From Cryptomeria japonica (Eukaryota > Streptophyta > Pinopsida > Cupressales > Cupressaceae): a stretch of DNA of 60,000 nt. Under the pieces are notes generated by a model. That model was not told the DNA's origin, did not search any database, and saw only the letters and a list, made by a program, of their open reading frames with translations. This document shows, one piece after another, positions 34,616-47,229 of this stretch (position 1 is the stretch's first letter; the number at the start of each line of letters is the position of its first letter). The translations under genes were made by a program, and so were the position numbers. The stretch is from assembly GCF_030272615.1 (NCBI RefSeq), contig NC_081408.1, forward strand, positions 613,408,477-613,468,476. Direction: 5' to 3'.

Positions 34616-35060
34616 TCATCAAAATATATGAGTCTTAAAGAGAAAAATGTCTATAAAAGAAACATAAAACTATGGCTCATGATTGGTTTGATGACTTGGA
34701 TGGTAGGATGTCTACTAGTGGTTCTATATTTTCTCTATTTTGTAGAATTATCGATTGGATGAGTAAGATGTAACCAATGGTTTCTTTATCTATGACAGAA
34801 ATATAGTACATGGCTATTGCACATGCACATAAAGAGGCATTTTAGCTATAGAATTTATGCTTGAGTGTTGATTTTAATTACAAGGTTGTGAGAACCTATT
34901 ATGATTGTCAAAGTGCTATTTATTTGGCCAAGAATCATATATAGTTCTTGTACAGGGTTTGAACCAAGTACAAAAATGTAAAATATCACTTTTCTTGTGA
35001 GATGGTTAAGAATAGTAATGCCATGATTTAGAAAGTGGACACTTTTGATAATGTTGTTAG
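34616..35060 (+). pseudogene. copia RNase H
   Basis: The frame reads DLDGRMSTSGSIFSL, IDWMSKMxPMVSLSMTE, YMAIAHAHKEA, YYDCQSAIYLAKN and KYHFSCEMV, which are the successive copia RNase H blocks. Several Gln/Glu codons are now TAG. The similarity ends at about 35060, where a different element (PMD-type tail) begins. Confidence 0.85.
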
Positions 35061-36130
35061 GACATAGGGACAGGTTGGGCAAGAGGCACCTGAGTAGGCT
35101 AGACATGAGGAGGGTGTCCAGGGTGGAGATGAGGAGGAGGATGAGCTGCGAGAGATTGCAGTAGGACAGGCCAATGAGATCAAGGATCTCGAGAGAGATG
35201 TGACTCGGTTGTGGTGACAACTAGCAGAGATGCAAAGGGAGAGAGATCAGACCATTCAATGATATACAATCACAAAGCAGGCACTGAGGGTAGGGAGGGT
35301 AGGAGGTCAGGGAGATCATGCAGCAAGCTATGCATATGTCCTACGAGCGGGTGAGGAGATTGGGTACTGGAGAGACCTATATTATGCAATAGTTCCTCTA
35401 GAGATCAAGGCAAAGAGTTACAAGAGAGAGACTCGGACGATGAACACAGGAAGAGATAGGAGACAAGCATCCAGTGGCAGGGTCAAGGGTCCACCCGCAC
35501 CACCAGGATGAGGGGATAGAGGAGGGGACATACAGGGTGATCCTGGAGCAGGGACTTCGAGAGCTTAGAGTCCTTCGAGGCCATCTAGATCCAAGGGAGG
35601 GTCTTCATCATAGCTCTTCCATTTTGTATCAGTTTTTGTATGATGATGTAAACACCTTTGGGTGATTTATTAGCCATATATGATATTGACATCATTGTAT
35701 CATGACACTTATTATATATATATATGAGATGATCCATTCCTTGCGGTAGCTATATGTATGTGTACTATGTGTTTTTTGATTCTATATGATAATGCAATTT
35801 ATGTATGCATGTTCTTTCTATAATGCTTATGATGATGATTATGATATGGATGCAAAATATGTACATGATGAGATGCATTTTTTTTTTATTGTTTTATGTT
35901 TTATATGACATGCATGATGCAAATGTAAATGTACTATATGTAGATGAATGTTTGATAATTGACATGCTATGATTATTTACATGATGAGAATGCAAATGTA
36001 TATATGATATGCTAATTAGTGGTGTGTGTGGGATGTGATGCAATTATGATTTCTATATGTATGTATATAATGAAAATTACTAACATGTAGTGATACAGAT
36101 GAATGAAATGCAAATATTTTGTGCGTGTCA
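35061..36130 (+). pseudogene. 3' part of a second PMD-type element
   Basis: The plus strand encodes a coiled-coil stretch (EIKDLERDVTRLW, QLAEMQRERDQT), then EEIGYWRDLYYAIVP, then a basic Ser/Arg/Gly/Pro tail (SSGRVKGPPAPPG). This has the same order as the tail of the minus-strand PMD ORF at 18300-17825 (EAERDRLHRERD, AQEAIYYR, a SRSTSRRTSSGG tail). Both are followed by similar ATG/CAT-rich sequence (35650-36130 here, 17825-17540 there). The PMD itself is absent here, so the 5' part was lost at the junction with copia near 35060. Confidence 0.6.
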
Positions 36131-36998
36131 TTATACTTAGTCATGTGATAGTGGGCTACATGGACTTCAGAAGGATGATGGAGGTCAATCAAGAAAGGGG
36201 GATGAAAGGTACATGATATGGAAGTGAAAGAGCTTCTTGTGCTATTATTATCATTGAGCTTTATTATGGAAAATAGGTTATGACCATCTAGGTATAAGTT
36301 TGACCTAGAAAATTATTGTACCCATTTGCATGGAGATTAGACAGTCACAAACAAGGAATGCCCCAGTTCACACTAAACTCACAACATCCTCATATCCTTG
36401 GACAAGTCATAGCATTACTAAGAGACAATCCACAGAAAACAAAAACAATAGGTGAACATATCCCATCCTTGCCTTTATAGTAAAAAACATCCTAGAGATA
36501 GAATATCTAGTCAAAGACATCCTAGAAAAGCTAAAAGACATGTCACCAAAAGATAAAATCAAAAGAAAACCAAGACTTGACACCAACACAATAAAATCCT
36601 CAAGTTATTTGTATTTATTGCCACATATGTTAACATGTTTGATTAGGTCACAATGTTGTTATCCTGATAAAGGACAGATTATGCTAAAAACCATGTTGCT
36701 GCCAAAGTTTGCTGAAAGATTTGATTTATTAAAAGCCCATTGTTGCTTGTGTCTCATCTGAAACTGACTGGATCCATGAAATTGATACTTTATTGCGAAG
36801 AAGAATGAAACTTTATTGTGGATTGGCGATGCAAGTGACTTCTTTTATTGCGGATTGTGTGCAAAAAGGAGGAGGAAGAAAAAGATGATACTCCTCAAAA
36901 CATGCGATACTTGGGGTACTACTTCCATCAATAGATTTAGGATTTTTGCCCCAGTTGCAGATTTGTCATAACCCTCTTTTTGGACCTCGATATGACTT

Positions 36999-36999
36999 G

Positions 37000-37041
<42 letters not shown>
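36999..37041. repeat. (CTA)n microsatellite
   Basis: About 14 uninterrupted CTA triplets. Confidence 0.97.
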
Positions 37042-38604
37042 TTAATCTTAATATTAATTTTATGAGCAATGTTAGTTAGAGATGAAAAATTGAATAAGAA
37101 TGGAATTAGTTAAAAAGAAGAATTAAATAGTGGTGACACACTCATGAGGTCATAATTTACTTGGAAATTATTTATTTCCTCAATATTGTAATTAAGCACA
37201 TGATTTAGGATAAATAAGAAGATTCTAGAAAAGAAATTTTTTAATTCAGAATATTAAGGAATAAATATTATATTTAGCAAATATATGGCATGGGAGTTAC
37301 AAATTATTCTAAGACAAGAATAATTCTATTCATGGCTTCTTTTTATGACAAAGGAGTTACAAAATTTATTTTTGATAATATGGAGGAAAATTCAAATTCA
37401 AATTTTGAATGCATGGTCAAATGTAACCCCCACTATGACAACAATCATTTTTGCATGAAAATTATTTATAAATGATTTATTTTCTCAATATGTTATTTAG
37501 CAGATGTTGTAGGAGGTAATGAGAAGGTTCTAGAAGAAAATCTCAAATTCAAATTTTTGCATGTAACCCCTACTATGACATAATCATTTTTGCATGGGAT
37601 TATTTCGGGAAAAGAATCTCTAAATCAATTAATTTCCTTTGTAGTGAGAAAATGACTCTCTTTTCTATATATTGAGTTCTAGATTTTCAAAAAAGGGGAG
37701 TTCATTTTTTTGTTTCTATGTGATGAAATGGGTCTTTGAATTGTTAAGGAATTAGTTTCAAATTCATGTTAGTTGTAGGAGGAATTTGTAGAAATATTGT
37801 AGGATTTTGCTTCAAGGTTTTGGGAATATCTTCACCAAGCTACAAAGAGAGGATTGAGGAAGGATAGCTGAGAATCAAGAGGTGATTCATCAACAAGGTT
37901 CTTCATTCAGATCCAAGTTCCCTCTTTTCATTTTGCTTGTCTTTCTTTTCAAAAACAAGAGAAGGGTGGGGATTTTTATTTTATGCATGTTGTTTTCTTT
38001 TATGGAAAAAGGAAATTTATGTAGTTTAAAGGAGAAAAGATTTTGTTATTTTGTTTCAAATTAGAAAATGGGAGGGTTTAGTAATATATAATTTGTATTC
38101 CTCATTCATGGTTTTCAAATTTTGATAAAGTAAAAATATTTGCATATACACTTCTTTGTTTCAGATTTAATATTTGTGCATGTACGAATAAATGTGCATA
38201 TCTCACTTTTATCTTATCAATAAATTAGTAGCTTCCTTTTAAAATAAAATGTGCAAATGAATGTGATTATTAATTAATTCTAATTTTTCTCTTTAATCTC
38301 ATTATTTCTCTTTATTTAATCTCATTAATTCTCCTTATATTAAAACATAAAATTGCTTTCTTAAATTTATATTCAAATTTAGAATATGTTTTTATTGTAA
38401 AGGGAAATTTGTATATTTATGTCAAATGTTATTTATTTTTGGGTTTATTTTGGATAGAGTGTCTTAGTATAATTATATATATTAATAAATGAGACATTTT
38501 TGTATAAGTTTGACTCATGACTCAATAATTTTCTTCTTCAATTCATTTTATGTTTATATATTTAATTTTATTGTATTTCATTGTATTTATTCTAAAATAT
38601 TGGT

Positions 38605-38650
38605 GATATATATATATATATAGCATCAATATATATATATATATATATAT
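38605..38650. repeat. (AT)n microsatellite, interrupted
   Basis: Two AT runs are separated by AGCATCA. The whole stretch can fold on itself. Confidence 0.9.
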
Positions 38651-40290
38651 GATCAAATTATTAATAAAATAATTATAAATTAAATAGGAAAATTTGCATT
38701 GTTTTAAATTAAATTTTGTTTAATAATATTTTAAATTTGTTAAACGATAATGTGTTAAATGGTAGAAATAATAATAATAATTAGATTTTAATATTAATCA
38801 TCAATTGGGGGTATTAATTGTAGATTATTTTAATTAAAAATATATTTTAGAGTTGTAATTAAAATTAGTATTATTAAAAATTAATTCATATTTAAGTTAA
38901 TCGATTAGTTGAAATATATTTTAAGTGATTCAAAGAATTAAAATTTAGAATCTAACTCATGGAAATGGTCCTCTTATTGGAGTTTTAATATTGAGATTAA
39001 TTTACAAATTTGGACTTTTCCTTTAATGAGTATCTTATTCCAAAGTGTTTATTATCTCCTTAAAAGATGGGGAAAGAGCCTCTTTGGGTTTCAATTGGAT
39101 AAATGTTGTAGGAGGCTAGTGGTCAATCAACATGTATGGAAATCAAACACTAAGAGACCCATTACCTTGGGATGTAGATATAATTCCCTTATTAATTACA
39201 TTTGTTTGATTTAAGAAAACAAAAGAAAAAGGAAAATAATATTTCATCAATGATACACTTACAACATCGATTCTTTTTCATCAAGTATCACTAATTAGTC
39301 TCAAATAGTACCTAGTAGTAAGTAGATTTTCCCAAGACATTTAATACATTTCAAATATTTAAGTTCTTTATTTTTGGACTTCAAACCACCCTTTTGTATA
39401 TTTCAATTAGTACAAGTATTAAAGGTCAAAAGAATTTACCTACCAAGCAAATGAGTTTAGACTCATGGTTTCCCCTTTTATGTATTTCAAGCAAATAAAT
39501 TAATGTTTAGTGAAAAATTTCCTCAATTCAAGAAGTTGAACCTTTGAACATATCTTTACACAAGTTAGTTTTCAAGATATAGAGTATACAAGGCTATTGA
39601 GAGTAGACAATCTTTAGAAGCACTCAAGACTAGTAAAAGAAGTAATCACATTTATATTGCAAAGTAATGAATTATTAGCATTTAAACTTAGAGGAGAATT
39701 TTACAGTTAAATCTGCATACAACCTAAATGGTATAATCTATTTTGGAAGAACATTTATATTAATTAAGATGTAAAGAAACCTTATTTGAAATCAAATAGT
39801 TTTTAGAAAATGGAAATGGAACCAAAAATTGTTATCATTTTACAAGTGCTAAACTTGACCTTATCTTACAGAATCTCAAATTCAATACTCATCTTTTGTG
39901 AATGTCTAATGAAACCTAGTTTTAAAGCTGAAATAAAAATAGAATTTTGTTGTTCTAGATTATTGGATCCTTATCCTTATCAAGCAAACGAGTTCTGAAG
40001 AAACCTATCCCATGCTCACTTAGAGAATTAAATTGGAGTAAATTTTAGGAGAAAACATTAGCACACTTTTAAGAATTTGAGATTGAAAGAGTTATTATTT
40101 AAAAATATCTAAGGGTAAAGTTAACATTGCTTCAAGTAGAAGAAATGGTTAGTTATCTCTTTATATTCTTACAAAGGATTTGGCATTAGTTCAAAAGCAA
40201 CTAAAAGAAGATTGATTAGAATTATTTAGGAACTTTACGTATAATTAGACTCTCTTCTAATCTTATGTTCAAACTTTGGTAAATAAAAGT

Positions 40291-40650
40291 AATGTGGTTA
40301 TTTTGAAGCCTATTATTGAATAGTTTTTCCCTTCAAACAAGTAAGCGTTAAATCATCTTGCTATCATTTAATTTTATTTCAAGTAATTTAGTACCTTTCA
40401 AGTATTATGATTCATATTTAATGTAAGGTTGTCATTTAAGATAAAATTTATGTTACTTCAAATGGTAGAATTAGCTAGTTTATCAATAATGTGGTTATTC
40501 ACAAGCTTATTATTAAATAATTTTTTCCCTTCAACAAGTAAATGTTAATTTCTTTACAAAATTCTTGTTATTTAAGCATTTAATTTTCTTTCAAGAAATT
40601 TAGTACCTTTCGAGTATTAGGATTCATACTTAAAGTGTAATGGTATTTTT
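40291..40650 (+). repeat. imperfect direct repeat, period 197
   Basis: Copies start at 40291 and 40488 with AATGTGGTTATT. Both continue with CTTATTATT-like sequence, TTTTTCCCTTCAA, CAAGTAA and TTTAGTACCTTTC(A/G)AGTATTA. A more diverged partial copy may precede them near 40127 (TTGCTTCAAGTAGAAG). Non-coding. Confidence 0.7.
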
Positions 40651-41103
40651 TATAAGCTATCTTCTATAAGTATCATGGTTTTCAAGCGAATAATATTGTC
40701 ATGCATTTTAATTATTATCATAGTTTTCTTTCAAGAAAATACTATTCCAAAGTAGATGAATTGATTGTGTTCCTTTCAATTATGCAAAACATTATGTCTT
40801 AGTTCAAATTTCAAGCAATAATTCCTTGTTTATTATGGTTTCATTTTCATGGTTATTAGTATATTGCTTTACATAAAATTCATGAATTCAAAGTTAAATT
40901 CCTAGTTAGGCAACTAAACAAGAGGAGTTAAAACCAAAAACCTTAGCAGCATTCGGTTTCTATGGTGCTTCTGGGTCACGCTTACAAGTAATGTTGTCAT
41001 GTTGAACTAATGCACTTACCACCTAATAAAGTTGCAACAATGATGTTTGTGGCATTGTCCCTCTAAATCGTCGAGGAGAAATAAGGATCATTAGGAAGTT
41101 AAA

Positions 41104-41132
41104 ATCCAAGGGGTGGGTAATCCCCCTTGGAT
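41104..41132. repeat. single perfect hairpin
   Basis: ATCCAAGGGG and CCCCTTGGAT form a perfect 10-bp stem with a 9-nt loop. It stands about 740 bp before the hairpin array. Confidence 0.8.
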
Positions 41133-41874
41133 CGATAACCTAAAATGATTAATTTTAAAATAAATTTACATCCGATCAGTTAAGTTTAGAAAACCCCATT
41201 AGGGTTTGCATTTGTGTGATGATCGTAGAAATTTATTTTATCATGATGATTTCAGTGGATGATAATGGATTAAGGGTGACATATTTAATAGGAAATAGGA
41301 CCTAGTTGTTTTAGGCCACAAGCATGAGGCAACCTTGAGACTTTTTTCTATAGAGCTACCATTGTGGGTAGCAACCGTAGAGAAACTGTCTGGGACATTG
41401 ACCCTAGAAAGGTTTGCGTACCCACCAAATAGTTTACATTAAACCATAGTTAGAAACCATAACTACATACTTTAGGCCTTGATCCCGTGCCAAAACGGGT
41501 ATGTAGGCAGTCTAGGGACGGAGTTGTCCCTTGTACTCAAGCATTTGAGGATGGGGATTAAGTTTTGGATAGGGGTGAGTTGAACAAGGTTTTTAAAGCT
41601 CCTTAAGCCCCTCAATAAAAGGGTACAGATGATGCTAATTGGAAGATAATATTAATTCAATGCATACTAAGAAGGAATCCCATATGGGTTCACTTGACTT
41701 CCCGAGGCTTTAGGCCGAATTCTGAGGCGAAACTCAAGCTTGTTTATGTAATTATTTTTATAGTCCTAAGGACAACAACCTCGGTGCACTCCTAGTAGGG
41801 GAGTGTAGCCTTTAGAAAGTGACTCAGGACCAGGATGATCCCGATGAGTCTAAAGTCTCTAGCCAGAACATATC

Positions 41875-42088
41875 CTATTCTTATGAATAGATGTCTACCC
41901 CATTTGGGTAGATGCCTATCTCATATTGGATAGATGAAACCTCTTGTCCCATATGGATAAATGCCTAACCCATATGGTTAGATGCCTAGTCCCGTATAGA
42001 TAGATGCCTAGTCCCGTATGGATAGATGCCTAACCCATATGGTTAGATGCCCATCCCGGTTGGATGGATGTCTATCCTGTTTGGATAG
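41875..42088. repeat. array of ten mini-hairpins with co-varying stems
   Basis: Ten consecutive words of about 20-25 nt, most separated by GATG or GATGC, each fold into a stem of about 6 bp with a loop usually of 5 nt. Stems in order: CTATTC/GAATAG (41875-41890), CTACCC/GGGTAG (41895-41911), CTATCT/GGATAG with one T-G pair (41916-41933), TTGTCC/GGATAA with one G-T pair (41944-41960), CTAACC/GGTTAG (41965-41981), CTA(G)TCC/AGATAG with a bulge and one mismatch (41986-42003), CTA(G)TCC/GGATAG with the same bulge (42008-42025), CTAACC/GGTTAG (42030-42046), CCATCC/GGATGG (42051-42067), CTATCC/GGATAG (42072-42088). Loops include CATTT, CATAT, CGTAT, CGGTT and TGTTT. Non-coding in every frame. Confidence 0.95.
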
Positions 42089-42629
42089 ATGTACCTAAGT
42101 ATGTGATTGAATCAACATAATTAAGAATAAGTAAGATTAAGAAATCAATATTCATATAGTAAAAAAAAAAGAAATCAGTTAAAATTTTTGGGTTAAGTTA
42201 AGTGGGTTATTACAAGATTGGACCTGATTTATTATGGAAGGAAAGGGTGAAAAGGAAGGTTGATTATGAATTATTAGCCAATCTTAGGTAGATCAATAAC
42301 AAGCCATGATGGGAATGGGTAAATTTATTATGGATGGATAGGTTGTGAGTGTGTGCAAAGTGAAAGGATGAGATTGAATCTTGAAGGAGGGAGGAGCAAT
42401 GTCTCTACACATGACGTCGGTAACCCAGTTTTCACCATGGTACTTGCTCAGGGCACCACCGAAGTGGTTTTCACCATTGGATGGATTTATTTCTCTTTAC
42501 TTTTTCAATTTTTCAACAACAAAAAAACATTGTGTCACATGGCGCCTATTTGCCAGCTTTTCACCAACTAACGATTTTTTTATTTTTATGACTTTTTTGT
42601 ATTTTTGAATTAGGATACTATGAAAAGCT
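42089..42629. other. non-coding sequence 3' of the minus-strand gypsy
   Basis: No gene was recognised. The short ORFs at 42353 and 42381 overlap in different frames and resemble nothing. The stretch should contain the 3' untranslated part and possibly the 3' LTR of the minus-strand gypsy, but no copy of the 49627-50431 LTR was found here. Confidence 0.4.
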
Positions 42630-43160
42630 ATGTGTAAAACCTATGAAGGGGCATGATGTTGATAGGATCCTCCAAAGGTTCTCCATCTGGCATGGAAAGC
42701 TAATATGCACCTAATCCCTGGACTGATGTGATGACATAGGGACCAAGCCAATTGGGCTCAATTTTTCCTTTCTTTTCTCGGTCCTATTGATTATTAGGAT
42801 TTTGTCTCAGTACTAAGCCACCTACCTCAAATGTATGAGGTTTTAAATTATGATTGTAGCTATGACTCATTCTCTGTCGATAAGCCTTAAGATGATTAAA
42901 AGCAGTTTGTCTTCGCTCATCAAATAGTTCTAATTCTTGTAAGCGGGCGACCCTGTAATCTTCATCATTGATTATATCATTTAAAGAGACTTGCAAGGAT
43001 GGTAACTCGACCTCAATAGGAAAGATAGCTTTGACACCATAGACAAGTGAATAGGGAGTGGCTCTGGTAGGTGTGCGAAGACTTGTGCAATAGGGCCAAA
43101 GTGCGGAATTGAGTTGGATGAGTGATGAAGGCTTATGATTGCGAAAAGAAGTGAAAGTAT
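42630..43160 (-). pseudogene. pol: integrase C-terminal remnant
   Basis: The minus strand reads LNSALWPYC, TPTRATPYSLVYGVKAIFPIE, then SLNDIINDEDYRVARLQELE, HTFEVGGLVLRQN, KIEPNWLGPYVITSVQG and MPLHRFYT. These match the plus-strand element's integrase end (14725-15210) segment by segment. Two TAGs and a frameshift near 43000 break it. There is no catalytic core. Confidence 0.88.
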
Positions 43161-43426
43161 CATGACATGATGGAGACTTAGGATCAACAAGTATGATGTA
43201 AAAAATTTGTCCCCATTTATTTTGATATAAGGGGAGATCATCTCTTGTTGTTTTTTCTTCATAGGATTTTTATCCTTGACTTTGATTTTTGCAGAGTCCA
43301 ATAGCTTTTGATTTTGATTTGGACTAAAGGACTTTTCTTTATTTTTGACTTTCAGATTTTTCTTTTCAAGGCTCAATTTTTTATCCCCAATTAGTAAGGG
43401 CTTTTATAATTTTTGTTGATCCAAGT

Positions 43427-44212
43427 CTAGGAGTGGAGTGGAAATAGAATGGGCAAATGAAATGGTAAGACTATATGAGTTCTCAAGAGGGTTGGCCATA
43501 TATTAAATAGATTCTTCATTGGCACCACTCTTAGGATATTGATATCAAGAGTTGCTTGCACCACTAGAGGAGATTTGCATTCAGACTTAGTAGCCACAAC
43601 ACTAGGTGATTCACAACCAATTCCTTGATATTGCAAATTGTTTGTAGATTGTTCCTGTCAACTAAATACCTTAGGAGATAGTGGGATTTTATTAACATGA
43701 AAGATATATTCACCACATCCTAGGTCTTTAATCTTGAACATTTCTTTGATCTCTGTTTGTTTGGATGTAGAAGCTTTCAATGATTTTGGATCCACATATG
43801 TTGATGATGGAGTTGCTTCTCTATTGATTGGAATTATTATTTTTGGTCTTGATCGCAGGTTATTACAATATATGAATGGATTTGGATCGCCATTAATGGT
43901 CACCTCAAATCCATTATGTGGGAACTTGATACATTAGTGATATGTGGAGGGAACAACTCTCATTTTATGAATCCATGGGCATCCCAAGAGTATATTATAT
44001 GTGAGTTCTAAATCAAGGACTTGACATACCACATCCTTCGTAACTGGCCCAACTCTAAGAGGCAAGGTGACTGTGCCCTTGGATAAGCGCTCTTTGTCAT
44101 CATATGCTTTAATGGTGATTACATGTGTAGAATTCACAACCTTTTCAGAATATCCTAATTGTTTAATAGTGTTCAATGTACAAATGTTCAGACCTACTCC
44201 TCCATCTATCAA
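43427..44212 (-). pseudogene. protease and following linker
   Basis: MIDGGVGLNICTLNTIKQLG holds the active-site D-G-G, followed by YNILLGCPWIHKMRVVPSTYH and GFEVTINGDPNPF, matching 10135-10480 of the plus-strand element. A linker with IKEMFKIKDLGCGEYIF follows, then an abrupt loss of similarity near 43430. At 43190-43420 a Lys/Asn-rich stretch of unclear origin joins to the integrase remnant. Confidence 0.82.
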
Positions 44213-45095
44213 GACTTGTTTTATTTGGTTTTTATGGAGAAAGGCTTCAATATGTAAAGGTGCATTATGGGGCTAGGTTACAGATGCATCATCAACTTCT
44301 GTGAATGTAAGGCTATGCAGAATGGAAAGGTATCCCACCATGGCTTGAAACTGGTCCACATTCAGATCAGTGGGTACAAAAGTCTCTCTCAAAGTCTTGT
44401 CAAGAATGGCTTTATGTGAAGAGGATACGAGTAAAAGCTCAAGGATAGAAATGAGGGCGGGTGTCTTCCCTAACTGATCAACAAGGTCATACTCATTTTT
44501 GGTAGATGATGAGGTTGTGGTCTTGGATGAAACACCTTGCAAGGTGACCTTACCTCAATGGGTTGTGACATTACATTCAGAGGTTTCATTTTTAGAAGAT
44601 GAGGAAGATGGTCCAATGCCTTTTAAAATAACTTTACTCTTTGGGTAGAACCCTCGGGAGCTTGGTCCTTTATGATGATGGTTGAAACATGATTATCCAT
44701 TGAAATGTAATTAATAGTAGAATCATAATCATAGGGTATCTTGGTATAATTAGCTTGATTATATGTAGTCTTGGCTTTTTCTTTGTCATGTTTAGGAAAT
44801 GACTCCTTGAAAATGGAATTATCTTCATTGGAGGTGTGACCATCCACTTCTATGTCACCTCTATTAATGAGATCTTGTATGGTATTCTTCAATCTATGAA
44901 AATTTCTAGTTAAATGCCCTTTAATCTTGTGACACTCATAATATCCATCATCATTCCACCAATTTGGTTTTTCTTTAGGCTCATATGGTGGATTATCTAG
45001 AATTGTTATAAGCTTGTTTGCCACTAACTTCTTGAATGTTGTTTCAATCAATTCACCCAAAAGAGTGTACTTTCTTCAGGGTTTTGATTTCCTTT
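44213..45095 (-). pseudogene. gag: gag C-terminal zinc-like region and linker
   Basis: ETTFKKLVANKLITILDNPPYE, then WWNDDGYYECHKIKGHLTRNFHRLK (given in parts: a WW pair, Glu-Cys-His, Gly-His and Phe where the last Cys is expected) match 9085-9240 of the plus-strand element. The zinc motif here has lost its last Cys (RNFHRL instead of TSCYKL). KHDKEKAKTTYNQANYTKIPYDY matches the linker. The 44542-44273 piece (KTPALISILELLLVSSSHKAILDKTL) corresponds to 9880-9960 of the plus element. Confidence 0.8.
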
Positions 45096-46790
45096 GATTG
45101 TTCATATTAGAAGAACTTGCACCTGGGAAAGTTATCTTAGGTTTCACAACATTTGCATCTACTACCCCATCATTGTCTATGTTCTTGTTTTTGTTCCAAA
45201 AACGAGGCTTGTCTTTCCCATTTGATTACTCTTTGTTCTCTTTGAATATTTTTATGACACCTTGTTCAATAAGGACTTTATTTGTTGCCATTCCTTTCTC
45301 AATGACCTCCTTGAAGGTAGACAAACAATATTTTCTTAGCTCATAGCCGATATCCTTGTTGACATTTTGAGTGAACATTTCTACCATTTATTTTTGTGGG
45401 ATATCACAAGAGCATCGACTAGCAAGTCCTCTCCATCATTATAAGAATGAAGAGAAGGATTCCCCATTTTTTTGCTTAGTATTGCACAAGGTAGCTACTG
45501 ACACATTTGTTTCAATGTTGTATGAGAAGTATTGTATAAAAGCCTCTGCTAGATCACTCCATGACTTAATTTCAGGTGGAAGTTGGGAGAACCATTCCAT
45601 TGCTTGTTCACCTAAGCTTTGTGGAAACAATCTCATCAAGTATGTTTCTTCTCTTGTTACTTCAATGAAAGCTGTGAAAAAATGTCTTATGGGTGCCTTA
45701 GGATCCCCTTTGCCTTTGTACTTATCAAATTTTGGGGTCACAAAATGTGGAGGGAATGGAGGCTTTGAAATGCTTCTATCAAATGGGTAAGGACATATGT
45801 CTTTCATTGTATATTGTTGCTTTGGTGTATTCATGTCTTCCATTTCCTTTGGCAAATCCTTTATTTGTTGTTGCAAGTCATTCTTGGATGGTGTCTTTTC
45901 TCTTTGAGCTAGTCCCATTCCTGAGCCACTGGGTAGAGGAGGAGGTATGCAATGCATGTATGGATTGTATTCATTATAGATGTGTTCATATGGAGGAGGG
46001 ACATAGTTATAGCTTGTATATGGACCACTTGGTATGGTGTTGTAATGAGGAGCACTAGGTCTAGGTCGATACATGTCATGACCATGAGGATAGGAGGTAT
46101 CATAAGAATGGTCTTGAATATTGTCCCCAAATCTGACATGGGGTCTCCTGTGTCATGATTTTGAATATTCTCTTGAGTGTAATTGTATGCATTAGTATGA
46201 TCTTGGGTATCATCATGAGCATGTTTTGTGGTAGTTCTTCTCCATGGGAAAGAATGACTTTGGGGTTGTTCATGAGAGGTTCTATCATAACTGGCATGAG
46301 AATGAGTGTATGTGTTTGGAATTTTAGGTTTTTGAAATAGGGAGGTAGGTGACTCAAGCACGAGAGACTCTCTCCTATTACCACCATTATTAGGCCTCCT
46401 AAGCCTTGTATTGGCTAGATTTGCTTGATTTGAATCATCGTCCAAAATTTGTGACATATCAAAATCATGGGGTAATCTTGTTCCACTTTGTGCCATAACT
46501 TGTAGGAAATATTGTCTATCCCTCTTCATGATTTATTGAGCCAATTTGTTAAAATGGGGATCCATGATAGTTTCCTCAACTTTTGCAGAATCCACAGATG
46601 CATTGTCATTGTCATTATCATTTCCATTGTTGTCATTGTCATGGTCTGGTATATTACTACGATTGTCAAATGGATTGTAAAATTCATCTCCATAAAACTC
46701 ATAAGTACTCATGTTTAAAGACCTTATAGCTTCTTCGGCTTCTCTTCTATACCTTTGTGAATGGGTTTCAACCATGGACCAAAGTCTTGA
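45096..46790 (-). pseudogene. gag: gypsy gag with Pro/Tyr-rich linker
   Basis: The likely start is the Met of METHSQRYRREAEEAI near 46775, followed by an Asp/Asn-rich stretch, a TAA, then MKRDRQYFLQVMAQSG and LPHDFDMSQIL, which aligns with GAKLPEDFHVTKIL in the plus-strand gag. After a His/Thr-rich linker and a frameshift, 46074-45439 carries the capsid: FVTPKFDKYKGKGDPKAPI, YLMRLFPQSLGEQAMEWF and LCNTKQKNGESFSSFL. The gag continues to about 45100 with one TAG. It is better preserved than the plus-strand gag. Confidence 0.85.
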
Positions 46791-47229
46791 CCAAAATGAA
46801 AGGTAGTATGAAAACGCAAAGACTATGGAAGACCAAGAGGTGTATGAAATGTAGATGAATCTAGGGAAATCTTGCAATGTCCAAGAGCGTAAGACCAAAG
46901 TATGTATGTTTTAGACTAAGGTGTGGCTTCCAAAGAGATGATGGATCTCTTGATGAGGTAAGTTGACCTTGACTCAAGAAGACCAAATGAGACCCCAAGA
47001 TGATAGATTTTGATACGAGAATCACCTAGTGTTGTGTTGTAGTATGTTTGCAAAGTGTGATGAGGACAAGTAAAGTAACCTTTGACTCAAATTTAGAAAA
47101 GATGCAAGTGAAGGAAAATGATTGACTATGTGTGACCAAGATAGGTTGACTTTAAAATGAAGCCATATAGGAAGTAGCCTTAGAAGCTCTTTGAGTCTGA
47201 AAACTTAAGTCATTTTTTCTCTTGACAAT

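Larger units (their letters stand above)
36131..40900. other. AT-rich region without recognisable genes
   Basis: Only short random ORFs are seen. It contains imperfect direct repeats at about 37390-37460 and 37540-37610 (sharing AATTCAAAT and ATGTAACCCC, then TATGACA), a CTA microsatellite, an AT microsatellite and a 197-bp-period repeat listed separately. Confidence 0.6.

Noticed and set aside
41875-42088. CRISPR-like array (short repeats, regular spacing)
   Set aside because: The units are adjacent self-complementary words of about 21 nt without unique spacers, and the context is eukaryotic retroelement DNA.
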